The translations under genes and the position numbers were made by a program. This document shows positions 36,799 through 45,419 of a DNA stretch of 64,000 nt, one piece after another. Position 1 is the first letter of the stretch, and the number at the start of each line of letters is the position of its first letter. The notes beneath the pieces were generated by a model. It had not been told where the DNA came from, searched no databases, and saw nothing but the letters and a program-made list of their open reading frames with translations. Origin of the DNA: Chromatiales bacterium (GTDB lineage: Bacteria; Pseudomonadota; Gammaproteobacteria; Chromatiales; Chromatiaceae); assembly GCA_028280505.1 (NCBI GenBank), contig JANQLO010000027.1:62001-126000 (forward strand), read 5' to 3'.

Positions 36799-38649
36799 AT
36801 GAGGGAACGCGAACTTTCAAACGACAAGAACAACGACATGGCAAATAAGCAACCGCTGATCGACCCCGAGATCACCAAACTCCTCCCGCAGATCGGCGAC
36901 CTGACCGAACGCCTGCATTTCAGCCCCGCCGACGGCCGCATCTGGTTCGATACCCGTCGCATGCTCATGATCGATTCCTATGCCGTCGGCGCATTGCGTA
37001 TGGAGTTGATCGAGTCGCTCGGCGTGGAGACCGCACGCGGGCTGCTGACCCGCATGGGCTACACCTGCGGCACACGCGATGCCCAGTTGGCGTTCAAGAC
37101 CCGCGCAAGCGACCAGGACATCGTGCAAACCTTCATGGCAGGTCCCCAACTGCATGCCATGGAAGGTATCGTCGCGGTGGAGCCGGTGCGGCTCGAAGTC
37201 AATGCGAACAAGGGTTCCTTCTACGGCGAGTTCCTCTGGCGCGATTCCTCGGAGGGCGAGATCCATATCAACAACTACGGCATCGGCTCCGAACCCGTGT
37301 GCTGGATGCAGATCGGTTACGCCTGCGGCTACACCAGCGTGCTCATGGGTCGACCGATCCTGTATCGCGAAGTCCAGTGCAGCGCCATGGGCCATGAAAA
37401 CTGCCGCGTGATCGGCAAGCCGGTCAGTGAATGGGACGACCCGGAAAGCGATCTCAGGTACCTCAAGCCCGAGCCCTTCGTGAATCAAAAGGTCGAGGAC
37501 ATGGAGCCCGTGAGGACGCCGCGCAAGACCTACCCGATGAATCCGCCGCCAAGGGTGCGCGAGGCCTATCCGCGCGAAGAGGGCCTGCCCTTCGGCGAGG
37601 TGGAAGACTCCAGCTATAGCGAACTGGTCGGCGTGTCCGCGCGCTTCAGCGCGACCTGTCATATGCTGTCCCGGGTCGCCCCGACCAATGCCACGGTGCT
37701 GTTTCTCGGTGAGACCGGCGTCGGCAAGGAACTCCTGGCGCGTACGCTGCACCGGATCAGCAAACGCGCCGATGCGCCCTTCGTTGCGGTCAACTGCGCG
37801 GCCATTCCGGACAACCTGGTCGAATCCGAATTGTTCGGCGTGGAAAAAGGCGCCTTCACCGGCGCGGTCACCTCGCGCCCCGGACGCTTCGAACTGGCGA
37901 ACAACGGCACCTTGTTTCTCGACGAGGTCGGCACCCTCAGCCTGGCCGCGCAGGGCAAGTTACTGCGGGCATTGCAGGAAAAGGAGATCGAACGGGTCGG
38001 CGGCACCAATACCAAAAAGGTCAACGTTCGCGTGGTCGCTGCAACCAATGTCGACATGCACGAGGAGGTGAAGGAAGGGCGTTTTCGCGAAGACCTGTTC
38101 TTCCGCCTGAACATCTTCCCCATCCGCATACCGCCGCTGCGCGAACGACGCGACGACATCCCCTTGTTGATGGAGACCTTCCTGCAACGTTTCGTGAAGG
38201 CACACGAACGCGATGTGACGGGCTTTTCCCAAAAGGCCGTCGAGGCCATGCTCAGCTACGACTGGCCCGGCAACATCCGCGAGTTGGAAAACGTGGTCGA
38301 ACGCGGCGTGATCCTGGCGCCGGAAGGTGGCGCAATCGATCTCTGCCACTTGTTCACCTATGGCGAAAAAATGAACGCGGCCGTGTTTCGCCTGTCGCAG
38401 GACGGCTCGCTGAAACGTCAGTCGCACGATGCGGTCAAGACGGACGATTGCGGTTGCGACGATCCCGGAACCGCGGAACTGACCGAGGCCTTCTTCAACT
38501 CCGAACGTTCACTGGACGACATCGAGAACATCCTGGTCGATCGCGCAATCGCGGCCGCCGACGGCAACGTCAGCTCCGCCGCCAAACTACTCGGAATTAC
38601 CCGCTCGCGTCTGGATTACCGGCTGAAGAAGCGCAACCGGCCGACATGA
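36799..38649 (+). CDS. XylR/DmpR-family sigma-54-dependent aromatic-responsive activator
   Basis: 616 residues. The N-terminal XylR_N sensor domain (about 30-130, [24 protein letters not shown]) is followed by a V4R domain with [11 protein letters not shown], the Cys in [14 protein letters not shown] and the family signature [12 protein letters not shown]. The AAA+ domain (about 270-500) has Walker [11 protein letters not shown], the sigma-54 contact loop GAFTGA and FLDEVGTL. A Fis-type HTH ends the protein ([22 protein letters not shown]). It binds an aromatic or related effector and opens the divergent sigma-54 promoter. The ATG at 36799 has AGG eight bases upstream; ATG 36838 is an alternative. 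It is the obvious local regulator of the monooxygenase operon. Confidence 0.94.
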   Translation: MRERELSNDKNNDMANKQPLIDPEITKLLPQIGDLTERLHFSPADGRIWFDTRRMLMIDSYAVGALRMELIESLGVETARGLLTRMGYTCGTRDAQLAFKTRASDQDIVQTFMAGPQLHAMEGIVAVEPVRLEVNANKGSFYGEFLWRDSSEGEIHINNYGIGSEPVCWMQIGYACGYTSVLMGRPILYREVQCSAMGHENCRVIGKPVSEWDDPESDLRYLKPEPFVNQKVEDMEPVRTPRKTYPMNPPPRVREAYPREEGLPFGEVEDSSYSELVGVSARFSATCHMLSRVAPTNATVLFLGETGVGKELLARTLHRISKRADAPFVAVNCAAIPDNLVESELFGVEKGAFTGAVTSRPGRFELANNGTLFLDEVGTLSLAAQGKLLRALQEKEIERVGGTNTKKVNVRVVAATNVDMHEEVKEGRFREDLFFRLNIFPIRIPPLRERRDDIPLLMETFLQRFVKAHERDVTGFSQKAVEAMLSYDWPGNIRELENVVERGVILAPEGGAIDLCHLFTYGEKMNAAVFRLSQDGSLKRQSHDAVKTDDCGCDDPGTAELTEAFFNSERSLDDIENILVDRAIAAADGNVSSAAKLLGITRSRLDYRLKKRNRPT

Positions 38650-38661
38650 CCGGGCCGGGCA

Positions 38662-39057
38662 TCAAAGCCCCTTGGTGTTACCGTCCTCGAACGTGAATAT
38701 CGTGGCGATGTGCTTGTCCTTCGAGACCAAGTGGTAAATCTCGTCATCTTTTTCATAGACGAAAAAGCACCATGGCCTGAGTTTCCTCGTCCACAAGATG
38801 CACAGTCGATCCTGGTCGTCGACGAACCATGCCCCGTCACGGCGCGTGCCGTCTTCTTGCATGAGACGTTTTATGGAACCGTCCCGCGCAAAATAGTTGA
38901 AGCACATGGACTGATCTTTTTCCTTGCGGCAATCGGTGGTCTTGCCCCGTACCAATTGGATGATCTCCTGACGATCGAGCGCCGGCTCCTCACCGCCCGC
39001 AGACACCGTGACCGGCAACATCAAGCCCGCCAACAAGCCAAGAGCGAAAAACCGCAT
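38662..39057 (-). CDS. small secreted hypothetical protein (DUF995-like)
   Basis: 131 residues from ATG 39057 (GAGGTAGGCAC before it; the longer frame adds an implausible leader). Signal peptide MRFFALGLLAGLMLPVTVSAGG is followed by LDRQEIIQLVRGKTTDC, then WFVDDQDRLCILWTRKLRPWCFFVYEKDDEIYHL. The layout of a response-to-substrate-like beta sandwich with Cys pairs resembles small secreted DUF995-type proteins, but I only recognise the pattern weakly. It is convergent with the sigma-54 activator (12-bp gap), so it is not part of the monooxygenase operon. Confidence 0.7.
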   Translation of the reverse strand: MRFFALGLLAGLMLPVTVSAGGEEPALDRQEIIQLVRGKTTDCRKEKDQSMCFNYFARDGSIKRLMQEDGTRRDGAWFVDDQDRLCILWTRKLRPWCFFVYEKDDEIYHLVSKDKHIATIFTFEDGNTKGL

Positions 39058-39170
39058 GTGCCTACCTCTTACGTAAATACCATGACCGAAGGGTAAGCCA
39101 ATCGGCAACGCATTGCGAAAAAAGCGCCGACAGCGAACTATCGGCGCTGGGTTACTGAGATCAACCCGCG

Positions 39171-40043
39171 TCAAAAACGGCCGGATTCATAATCGTCGAA
39201 GGCCTGGCGAATCTCCGCCTTGGTATTCATGACGAAGGGGCCGCCGCGTGCTACCGGCTCGTTGAGCGGTCGACCGGCGATCAACAGGAAACGCGCGTCT
39301 CGCTCACCGGCACCAAGCGACACCGACTCACCGTGTGACAGAACACCGAGCTCATCACGCTGCAGGCTTAGTTCTCGACCATCGGCGTCTTCAGCTTTCA
39401 CTTCGCCATTGATCACATAAACGAAAGCATTGTGATGCGCCGGCAGCTGCTCCTGTAGCGTCTGATCGGCCGGTAAGGCGACATCGAGATACAGCGGCCG
39501 GGTCAACGGTTGGTTTATCGGTCCGTGCGTGCCGAGCGCGGTCTCGCCGGCGATCACCCGAACCCTGGTACCGTTATCATGCCGTTCTTCCGGGATGATG
39601 CCGGCGGGATGTTCCTGATACGCCGGCGGATCCATTTTGTGCGCGGCCGGCAGATTCACCCATAACTGAAAACCTTCGAGCAAACCCCCTTCCTGCTCGG
39701 GCATTTCGGAATGCACGATGCCACGCGCTGCGGTCATCCATTGCACTCCGCCGGGTTCGATCACACCCGCGTGCCCGGCATTGTCTTCATGACGCATACG
39801 ACCGGCAAGCAGATAACTGACGGTCTCGAAGCCGCGGTGCGGATGCGGCGGAAAACCTGCGATGTAATCGCCCGGCCTGTCCGAGCGAAAAGCGTCCAGC
39901 ATCAAAAAGGGATCGAGCATCGGCAAGGCCGGCTGTCCGATCACCCGGGTCAATTCCACACCGGCACCATCGGTGGCCGGCATGCCACGAATCACGCGCG
40001 AGATGTAGCGTCGATCCATTGCTTTCATCGCTACTGAATTCAT
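39171..40043 (-). CDS. pirin family protein
   Basis: 290 residues from ATG 40043, preceded by AAGGAGAACGAC. A bicupin: the metal-binding HxH and His/Glu sites are in PPHPHRGFETVSYLL and AARGIVHSEMP. The C-terminal cupin has ARFLLIAGRPLNEPVARGGPFVMNT, typical of pirins. Bacterial pirins include quercetin dioxygenases and redox-linked regulators; the precise role is open. It follows the azoreductase gene by 10 bp, so the two form an operon divergent from a LysR regulator. Confidence 0.92.
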   Translation of the reverse strand: MNSVAMKAMDRRYISRVIRGMPATDGAGVELTRVIGQPALPMLDPFLMLDAFRSDRPGDYIAGFPPHPHRGFETVSYLLAGRMRHEDNAGHAGVIEPGGVQWMTAARGIVHSEMPEQEGGLLEGFQLWVNLPAAHKMDPPAYQEHPAGIIPEERHDNGTRVRVIAGETALGTHGPINQPLTRPLYLDVALPADQTLQEQLPAHHNAFVYVINGEVKAEDADGRELSLQRDELGVLSHGESVSLGAGERDARFLLIAGRPLNEPVARGGPFVMNTKAEIRQAFDDYESGRF

Positions 40044-40053
40044 GTCGTTCTCC

Positions 40054-40677
40054 TTATGCTGCATGGGCCGGTTCGGGTAACCACCGTTCGAGTTCGGCGA
40101 GTGCACCTCGCGTCGCCGCATCGAGATCCGTCGCAACCCGCTCGGCACCGACCAAGCGAACGTCGTCGATACCCACGAAACCAAACACCTGCTTTAGATA
40201 GCCACTGGCGAAATCGACCGGGCTGCCGAACGGCACACCGCCGGACGCCATCACCAGATAGACCGGGCGATCTTCCAAAAGTCCCTGCGGACCGTCTTCG
40301 GTATATCGGAAAGTCAGGCCAGCGCGGCAGATATGATCGATCCAGGCACGCAACACCGACGGCACGGAAAAATTATAGATGGGCGCGGTCAACACGACGG
40401 CGTCAGCGGCCTTCAGGGCGGCGATCGCCGCGTCCGAGGTGCTCAACCGTGACACCTGTTCGAGCGTGCGTTCGTCTTGCGCCGTGAAGTTCGCCGTCAC
40501 CCACTGGTCGTCGATATGCGACAGCCCGTCGGCCAGATCGACGGTTTCGACCTCGGCCTCCGGGTGCGCCCGCCGCAATCGCCTCACGACCTCGTCGCCG
40601 ATCGCACGCGATACCGAATCGGTCCGGCGGGCACTGCTGTCGATGCGCAGAATGCGTTGAATACCCTCATTGTTCAT
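40054..40677 (-). CDS. azoR: FMN-dependent NADH-azoreductase (AzoR-like)
   Basis: 207 residues with the flavodoxin-like AzoR fold: RIDSSARRTDSVSRA (FMN phosphate loop), APIYNFSVPSVLRAWIDHICRAGLTFRYTEDGPQGLL and VMASGGVPFGSPVDFASGYLKQVFGF. It reduces quinones and azo compounds with NADH by two electrons, guarding against electrophile stress. It is the first gene of an azoR-pirin operon, divergent from a LysR gene; such LysR-azoR pairs usually respond to quinones or other electrophiles. Confidence 0.93.
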   Translation of the reverse strand: MNNEGIQRILRIDSSARRTDSVSRAIGDEVVRRLRRAHPEAEVETVDLADGLSHIDDQWVTANFTAQDERTLEQVSRLSTSDAAIAALKAADAVVLTAPIYNFSVPSVLRAWIDHICRAGLTFRYTEDGPQGLLEDRPVYLVMASGGVPFGSPVDFASGYLKQVFGFVGIDDVRLVGAERVATDLDAATRGALAELERWLPEPAHAA

Positions 40678-40695
40678 GTCCGCTCTCCTGATCTT

Positions 40696-40725
40696 GCTGA
40701 ATCGAATCAGCGGTGCTTCACCGCT
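40696..40725 (-). other. overlapping hairpins in the azoR leader
   Basis: GCTGA/TCAGC (40696-40711) and AGCGGTG-CTT-CACCGCT (40709-40725, 7-bp perfect stem) share three bases, so only one can form fully. They lie just upstream of azoR on the minus strand. An operator half-site role is equally possible. Confidence 0.35.
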
Positions 40726-40742
40726 ACTGGGTCTCAGTATGG

Positions 40743-40804
40743 TTGTCGCAAATCAACGAATAAATAGGCCTTAATGAGAATTACTGTTCTATAATTTGCA
40801 ACAA
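40743..40804. promoter_or_regulatory. azoR/lysR intergenic operator candidate and lysR -10 box
   Basis: TTGTCGCAAAT (40743-40753) and ATTTGCAACAA (40794-40804) are inverted repeats with 10 of 11 matches, placed in the short divergent region. TATAAT at 40790-40795 is a good -10 for the LysR gene starting at 40806, so binding at the right arm would block that promoter. No good -35 was found. Confidence 0.5.
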
Positions 40805-40805
40805 T

Positions 40806-41723
40806 ATGGACAAATTCGCCGGTATCGAGGCGCTGGTTGCGGTGGTCGAGAGCGGCGGCTTCAGCCGCGCCGCCGAACGTTTGGGACTGACGAAGTCGGT
40901 GGTCAGCCGCCGCATCGGTCAATTGGAAGACGCGCTCGGCGTGCAACTCTTGCAACGCACGACACGTAGTCAGTCGCTGACCCTGCACGGACGAGAGTTC
41001 TACGAACGCGGGCTGCGCATCCTGGCCGATCTCGACGATGCCGAACAGGCGATTCTCGACGATTCGGCGGCATTGCGCGGACGGCTCAAGATCGCCGCGC
41101 CTTTATCCTTCGGACTGAAACATCTTTCGAATGCGTTAAACGAATTCATGCACGCGAACCCGGCGATCGAGCTCGAACTCGACCTGAATGATCGCGAGGT
41201 CAATCTGGTCGAGGAAGGCTGCGACATGGCGGTACGAATCGGCGAGCTTCGCGATTCCAGCCTGCTCGCCCGTCGGCTGGGCACCGCGCGTTTCGTCATG
41301 TGCGCCAGTCCCGCCTATCTGGAAAAACACGGCACGCCATCGCGGCCGGAAGAGCTCGAACGACACATCGGCCTGCATTATGCGAACGTCAGCCTACAGC
41401 AGGCCTGGCGTTTTTTCGGACCGGACGGTGAAACCCGAACCGCCATACCCGGTATCCGTATGCACGCGAACAACGGCGACGCCTTGGTCGCCGCGGCAAT
41501 TGCGGGGCTGGGAATCATACAAACACCGACCTTCATCGCCGCCGATCACATCACGGCCGGGCGATTGCAGGTCATTCTGAAAGACCACCGGCGTCCGGGA
41601 ACGGGGATTCACGCGGTATACCCCCCGGGGCGCCTGATACCGCGCCGCGTACACGCCGTCACCGATTTCCTGGCCGAACGCTTCGGTGAACTGCCTTATT
41701 GGGATCAGGCGCTCGTATCCTGA
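40806..41723 (+). CDS. LysR-family transcriptional regulator
   Basis: 305 residues. The N-terminal winged HTH is FAGIEALVAVVESGGFSRAAERLGLTKSVVSRRIGQLE, and a periplasmic-binding-like effector domain covers residues 90-300. It is divergent from azoR-pirin and most likely controls them together with its own gene. There is no Shine-Dalgarno before the ATG, and the -10 box ends only about 10 bp upstream, suggesting a leaderless or nearly leaderless mRNA. Confidence 0.93.
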   Translation: MDKFAGIEALVAVVESGGFSRAAERLGLTKSVVSRRIGQLEDALGVQLLQRTTRSQSLTLHGREFYERGLRILADLDDAEQAILDDSAALRGRLKIAAPLSFGLKHLSNALNEFMHANPAIELELDLNDREVNLVEEGCDMAVRIGELRDSSLLARRLGTARFVMCASPAYLEKHGTPSRPEELERHIGLHYANVSLQQAWRFFGPDGETRTAIPGIRMHANNGDALVAAAIAGLGIIQTPTFIAADHITAGRLQVILKDHRRPGTGIHAVYPPGRLIPRRVHAVTDFLAERFGELPYWDQALVS

Positions 41724-41735
41724 ATCAGACCGATA

Positions 41736-43772
41736 TCAATCACGCGCAAGCGGCAATACCACTCTGAACACACTACCCTCGCCAACGATGCTGGTAACCG
41801 TAATGCTGCCGCCAGCACTCTCGATGATCTTGCGGCAAAACGACAAACCCAAGCCGGCGCCCGGATAAGTGTTTCGTGGATGCAGGCGATGGAACGCTTC
41901 GAACACCCGATCGGTTTCATTTTCCGGAATACCCATACCGTTGTCCTTGACCAACACCGTGAGGTATTCGGAAGATTCTCTGCTTCCCTCGCCCAACATC
42001 ACATCGATCTTCGGACTGCGTGCGGAATCGCGAAACTTCAAGGCATTCTCGATCAGATTCCAAAACAATTGGCGTAGCTGTTTCGGGTCACAGTTCACCG
42101 CACCCAATGGCCGAACGACCACTTCGGCACCGGTCGCAACAATCAAGTCGGCCAGATCTTTTTTCACATCTTGGATTACGGCATCCAGATTGACCGACTG
42201 TGCGACGACATCATGGCCGCTGCGCGTATAGTCCGCCAGACCCTTGACCAGTTCACTCATATCACGAGCCTCATCGCTGAGCGACTTGAGCTGCGCCTTC
42301 TCGGTGCCACTCAGCGTCGTATCGTGATGTGTGCCCAGCGCCTCGCCGAGCGATGCGATCCTGAGCAGCGGCGTTTGCAGGTTCTTGGACGCAATCTGAG
42401 TGAGCTCGTCCAGTTCCTGATTGGACCGCTGAATTTCCAACGCCTGAGCGACAATCTTGCGCTGCGCCTCGTTATAGGCCGTCATATCGTGAAGGATGCC
42501 GACAAACATGCGCTCTTCACCTTCGATGGATTCACCCAAGGTCAACAGGATGGGAAAAAGGGTGCCATCCTTGCGCCGCGCCAACACCTCACGTCCCTTG
42601 CCGAGAATCTTGCTCTCGCCGGTCGTCAGATAATTCTGCAGATACTCGTCATGTGCCGACTGATCGGGCTCGGGCATCAATACCTTCACATTCCTTTCCA
42701 TCAGTTCGCTCGGTTGATAACCGAACAGTTGCGTTATGGCATTGTTGACGTGATGAATGGTGCCGCGCGAATCGATCATGACCATTCCGTCGACCATCGA
42801 CTGCAAGATCGCTCGTTGACGGCTCACGCTGGTCTGCAGACTACGCATGAACAGGCTGCTGTTGCGTTGCTCGAACCTGCGGATGAGATAGAGCATCACG
42901 GCGCTGATCAGCAGCAATACCAGAATCAGCGTACCGACAGTGAGATAAACACCTTGCATTGCACTCGCGAGGATATCGGCATCCGGCAACACGACCAGGC
43001 GCCAGTGGGTACGCGGCAAATCGATAATGAAATGCCCTAAAGTCAGCGCCTCCTCGGACAGACGAAACTCCCCTGCCAGCGCATCGCGCGAACCGACCGA
43101 CGACACCTCGATCAAACTGGGGTCGTTACGGTTGACCAGCAGTACCCGACTGCCGGATGCCTGTTCGGCCGACGCCAGTATTTCCGCGATACGCGCCGGC
43201 GATACGCTGACGAAGAACAGACCGGCATTGCCGCCGGACATCGGTAGTTGGCTGATCAAATCGAAATGATAGGCACCCGGTACCGGATGGATCGGCGGAA
43301 TCGCCATGTCGTCACGGCCCTCGCCGATCGCCCTTGCATAGTCTCGCATCTCTGCCTGACAAACAGGGCCGACCAAGCCATCGAAATCCTCGAACAAGGG
43401 TCGGCCGTCAGGCGCGGTAATGCTGAATGCAATCGCACCGCGGAACATACGGCGTAGACTCGCCTGTAAGGTCTCAACGGCCGTCCAGTCATCGGGCCGG
43501 GCCAGCACTGCACGTACCGCCTCTTCCTTCTCGAGCACAAAGGCATCGAGACGCTCATGCTCACGCTCGATCAGACCGAGGATCGCATTCGAGGTCGCCC
43601 GGCCCTGTGCAGCGGCTGACGAGGTAACCGAACGCTCTATGGCCTTGGCAACCTGATAACCCTCGTAGGCAATGCCTACGCAGGCAACTGAGATCAACAA
43701 CAAAGGCCCCCACAGCCTGGGGGAGTAGAACGGTCGTCGTGCTTCCTGCAACGTAGCGTCGGCCAGATTCAT
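41736..43772 (-). CDS. PAS sensor histidine kinase-like protein lacking the phospho-acceptor His
   Basis: 678 residues. It has an N-terminal helix (about 20-40), an extracytoplasmic sensor (about 45-270), a second helix (about 275-310), a PAS domain (about 325-450, MIDSRGTIHHVNNAITQLFGY) and a dimerisation helix (about 470-540). HATPase_c has an N box FWNLIENALKF and G boxes VKDNGMGIP and GLGLSFC. The H-box position reads IASKNLQTPLLR where relatives have SHDLQ/RTPL, so the His is Lys (codon near 42390). ATP binding looks intact but autophosphorylation should fail. No response regulator is adjacent; it is convergent with the LysR gene. Confidence 0.85.
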   Translation of the reverse strand: MNLADATLQEARRPFYSPRLWGPLLLISVACVGIAYEGYQVAKAIERSVTSSAAAQGRATSNAILGLIEREHERLDAFVLEKEEAVRAVLARPDDWTAVETLQASLRRMFRGAIAFSITAPDGRPLFEDFDGLVGPVCQAEMRDYARAIGEGRDDMAIPPIHPVPGAYHFDLISQLPMSGGNAGLFFVSVSPARIAEILASAEQASGSRVLLVNRNDPSLIEVSSVGSRDALAGEFRLSEEALTLGHFIIDLPRTHWRLVVLPDADILASAMQGVYLTVGTLILVLLLISAVMLYLIRRFEQRNSSLFMRSLQTSVSRQRAILQSMVDGMVMIDSRGTIHHVNNAITQLFGYQPSELMERNVKVLMPEPDQSAHDEYLQNYLTTGESKILGKGREVLARRKDGTLFPILLTLGESIEGEERMFVGILHDMTAYNEAQRKIVAQALEIQRSNQELDELTQIASKNLQTPLLRIASLGEALGTHHDTTLSGTEKAQLKSLSDEARDMSELVKGLADYTRSGHDVVAQSVNLDAVIQDVKKDLADLIVATGAEVVVRPLGAVNCDPKQLRQLFWNLIENALKFRDSARSPKIDVMLGEGSRESSEYLTVLVKDNGMGIPENETDRVFEAFHRLHPRNTYPGAGLGLSFCRKIIESAGGSITVTSIVGEGSVFRVVLPLARD

Positions 43773-44116
43773 CCCTGCCTCTCGTTCGTACCAAACCGGG
43801 CTTGATCATCCGGCCGTACTGTAAAACTGTCATTAACACTGCCCTGAACGGCCCGCCGCCTCATCAGTTACTCGTCCTCGCTTTGTTCAATACGCCTTGG
43901 TCGATCGGGCAACCGGAAACTTTCGGGCGGCCTCAGCAGGCTCGTCCACAAACCCAGTGGTATTCGGGTATCGAAACGATCGGACCACGACCAAGCGCAC
44001 ATGGTGCGATTTATTGTTTGCACTCTGCCGCGCGTTGCCTGGTAGGCGGAGTTTACCCGAGTCAGGCGGAACGAAACAAAAACGATGCGAATAACCGGGC
44101 CGATCGCGTACTTCGA
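43773..44116. other. non-coding gap
   Basis: 344 bp between the sensor gene start and the end of the HEAT-like gene. A plus-strand frame crosses it but has no ribosome-binding site and runs antisense through the next gene. I see no terminator, repeat or RNA gene. Confidence 0.5.
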
Positions 44117-44632
44117 TTACCGGGCAGCAAGCAATCGTCGAATCCTGGCCTTGACCGACGGCGCTTCGTCACGCATCGCCATTTCGAAGATCTGATCAAG
44201 TTCTTCGGACAAATCGGTGTACTGCACGGCCAGGCGATACAAGGCGTCATAAGCCCACGCCCTGACAAACTTGTTGTCATCACCAAGACAACGACGGACG
44301 AAGTGCTCGACCGCGGCCCTGTCCGCTGCGGCGACGGACAAATACTGCTGGCATTGCAACAAGTGTAAGCGACTTTCCCAATGCGCCAGGTCGGCGAGCG
44401 CGCGATGAACCTTGCGAACCTGCGGGGCGGTGAGCCGATTACCACCGTCGAGATGATGCTTGAGCAGCCAGGTCGCACCGCGCTCCGCATCACGTATGGA
44501 CAGCAACTCGATCAACCCGGCGGCAAATCCCTTATCGCCATGATGCCCGTCGTAAACCGCCTCGATGGCGGCCGCCGATTTGCCATCCCAGGCGCGCACC
44601 GCCTGGTCCAGTTTCACGGGTACTCGCGCCAT
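44117..44632 (-). CDS. HEAT-repeat-like hypothetical protein
   Basis: 171 residues from ATG 44632, with GAGGATTTTTCC before it. The whole chain is helical with HEAT/Armadillo-like periodicity: SAAAIEAVYDGHHGDKGFAAGLIELLSI, ERGATWLLKHHLDGG, and CLGDDNKFVRAWAYDALYRLAVQY then APSVKARIRRLLAAR. It is cytoplasmic, with no signal or membrane segment. The repeats suggest a protein-binding scaffold; no function is assigned. It is divergent from the TetR gene, with the TetR operator at 44713-44728 upstream of both, so it could be a further target. Confidence 0.75.
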   Translation of the reverse strand: MARVPVKLDQAVRAWDGKSAAAIEAVYDGHHGDKGFAAGLIELLSIRDAERGATWLLKHHLDGGNRLTAPQVRKVHRALADLAHWESRLHLLQCQQYLSVAAADRAAVEHFVRRCLGDDNKFVRAWAYDALYRLAVQYTDLSEELDQIFEMAMRDEAPSVKARIRRLLAAR

Positions 44633-44707
44633 GGAAAAATCCTCGATCTGAATGACGACAGCAATTGAAACCCGACTCGCCTTACATTTTTGAGACTTGT
44701 TGAAAAC

Positions 44708-44735
44708 TTGACTTGACCGACCGGTCAATTATACT
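44708..44735 (+). promoter_or_regulatory. tetR promoter with embedded TetR/NemR-type operator
   Basis: A -35 TTGACT (44708-44713) and -10 TATACT (44730-44735) are 16 bp apart. Between them lies TTGACC-GACC-GGTCAA (44713-44728), an inverted repeat that closely resembles the NemR box. A repressor bound here would block RNA polymerase. The predicted start falls at about 44742, at the ATG. Confidence 0.75.
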
Positions 44736-44742
44736 AATCCCC

Positions 44743-45345
44743 ATGAACACCCCATCCGACACCCGGGACCGCATACTGGCAACGGCACGCGAGCTGTTTC
44801 ACGGCCGCAGCTATTCCGATGTCGGCATCAAAGAGATTTGTGACATCGCCAAGGTCCAGAAAGGGAGTTTTTATCACTTTTTCCCGTCCAAACGCGACCT
44901 CGCCATGGCGGTGATCGACGATATGGCGGATGACTGGGCGCACGGTTTCGTCGCCGAGGCCTTCGACCGGAACCTGCCACCCATGGAACGCCTGGACTAC
45001 ATGGTGGATGCCGCGTACTACTGGCAAAAGGCCGCCAAAGATCTCGAAGGCCGCATGCCCGGCTGTCTGTTCGGTAACCTCGCGCTCGAAGTCAGTACGC
45101 GAGATGAGGTCCTGAGGGCGAAACTGAACGCGGTGTTCGACAAGGCCGCCGGCCGTTTCCGCGAAACCCTGGAGCAGGCGGTTGAATCCGGCGCCATAGC
45201 GCCACTGAATACCGAAGCCACCGCGAGCGCGATGCTGGCCTTTCTCGAAGGCGTCATCCTGCTCGCCAAGACCCGTAACGATCCCGATGTGGTGCAACGA
45301 CTGGGACCGGCGATCAAAACCCTGAGGATCGAACGGCAACACTGA
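44743..45345 (+). CDS. TetR-family regulator (NemR/AcuR-like)
   Basis: 200 residues. TetR HTH: TRDRILATARELFHGRSYSDVGIKEICDIAKVQKGSFYHFFPSKRDLA. The C-terminal ligand domain has a single Cys in GRMPGCLFGNLALE, a position often used by electrophile-sensing TetR proteins. The ATG at 44743 is preferred; the upstream TTG at 44713 lies inside the operator and promoter. No Shine-Dalgarno is visible, consistent with a leaderless mRNA. The same operator occurs before tusA, so it probably represses itself and the tusA-dsrE2 unit. Confidence 0.93.
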   Translation: MNTPSDTRDRILATARELFHGRSYSDVGIKEICDIAKVQKGSFYHFFPSKRDLAMAVIDDMADDWAHGFVAEAFDRNLPPMERLDYMVDAAYYWQKAAKDLEGRMPGCLFGNLALEVSTRDEVLRAKLNAVFDKAAGRFRETLEQAVESGAIAPLNTEATASAMLAFLEGVILLAKTRNDPDVVQRLGPAIKTLRIERQH

Positions 45346-45366
45346 ACGGTTTTTTTGGCCAATAAT

Positions 45367-45382
45367 TTGACCGACCGGTCGT
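45367..45382 (+). promoter_or_regulatory. second TetR operator, upstream of tusA
   Basis: TTGACCGACCGGTCGT shares the first 14 bases with the operator in front of the tetR gene. It lies 22 bp after the tetR stop and 37 bp before tusA, so the regulator likely controls tusA-dsrE2 separately from its own gene. Confidence 0.72.
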
Positions 45383-45419
45383 CTATAGCGACCAAACATT
45401 GTGAAGTAAGGAGAATGCC

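Noticed and set aside
43802..44368. 188-codon plus-strand frame across the gap before the HEAT-like gene
   Set aside because: It overlaps the end of a helical-repeat gene on the other strand and has no start signal; it is likely chance.
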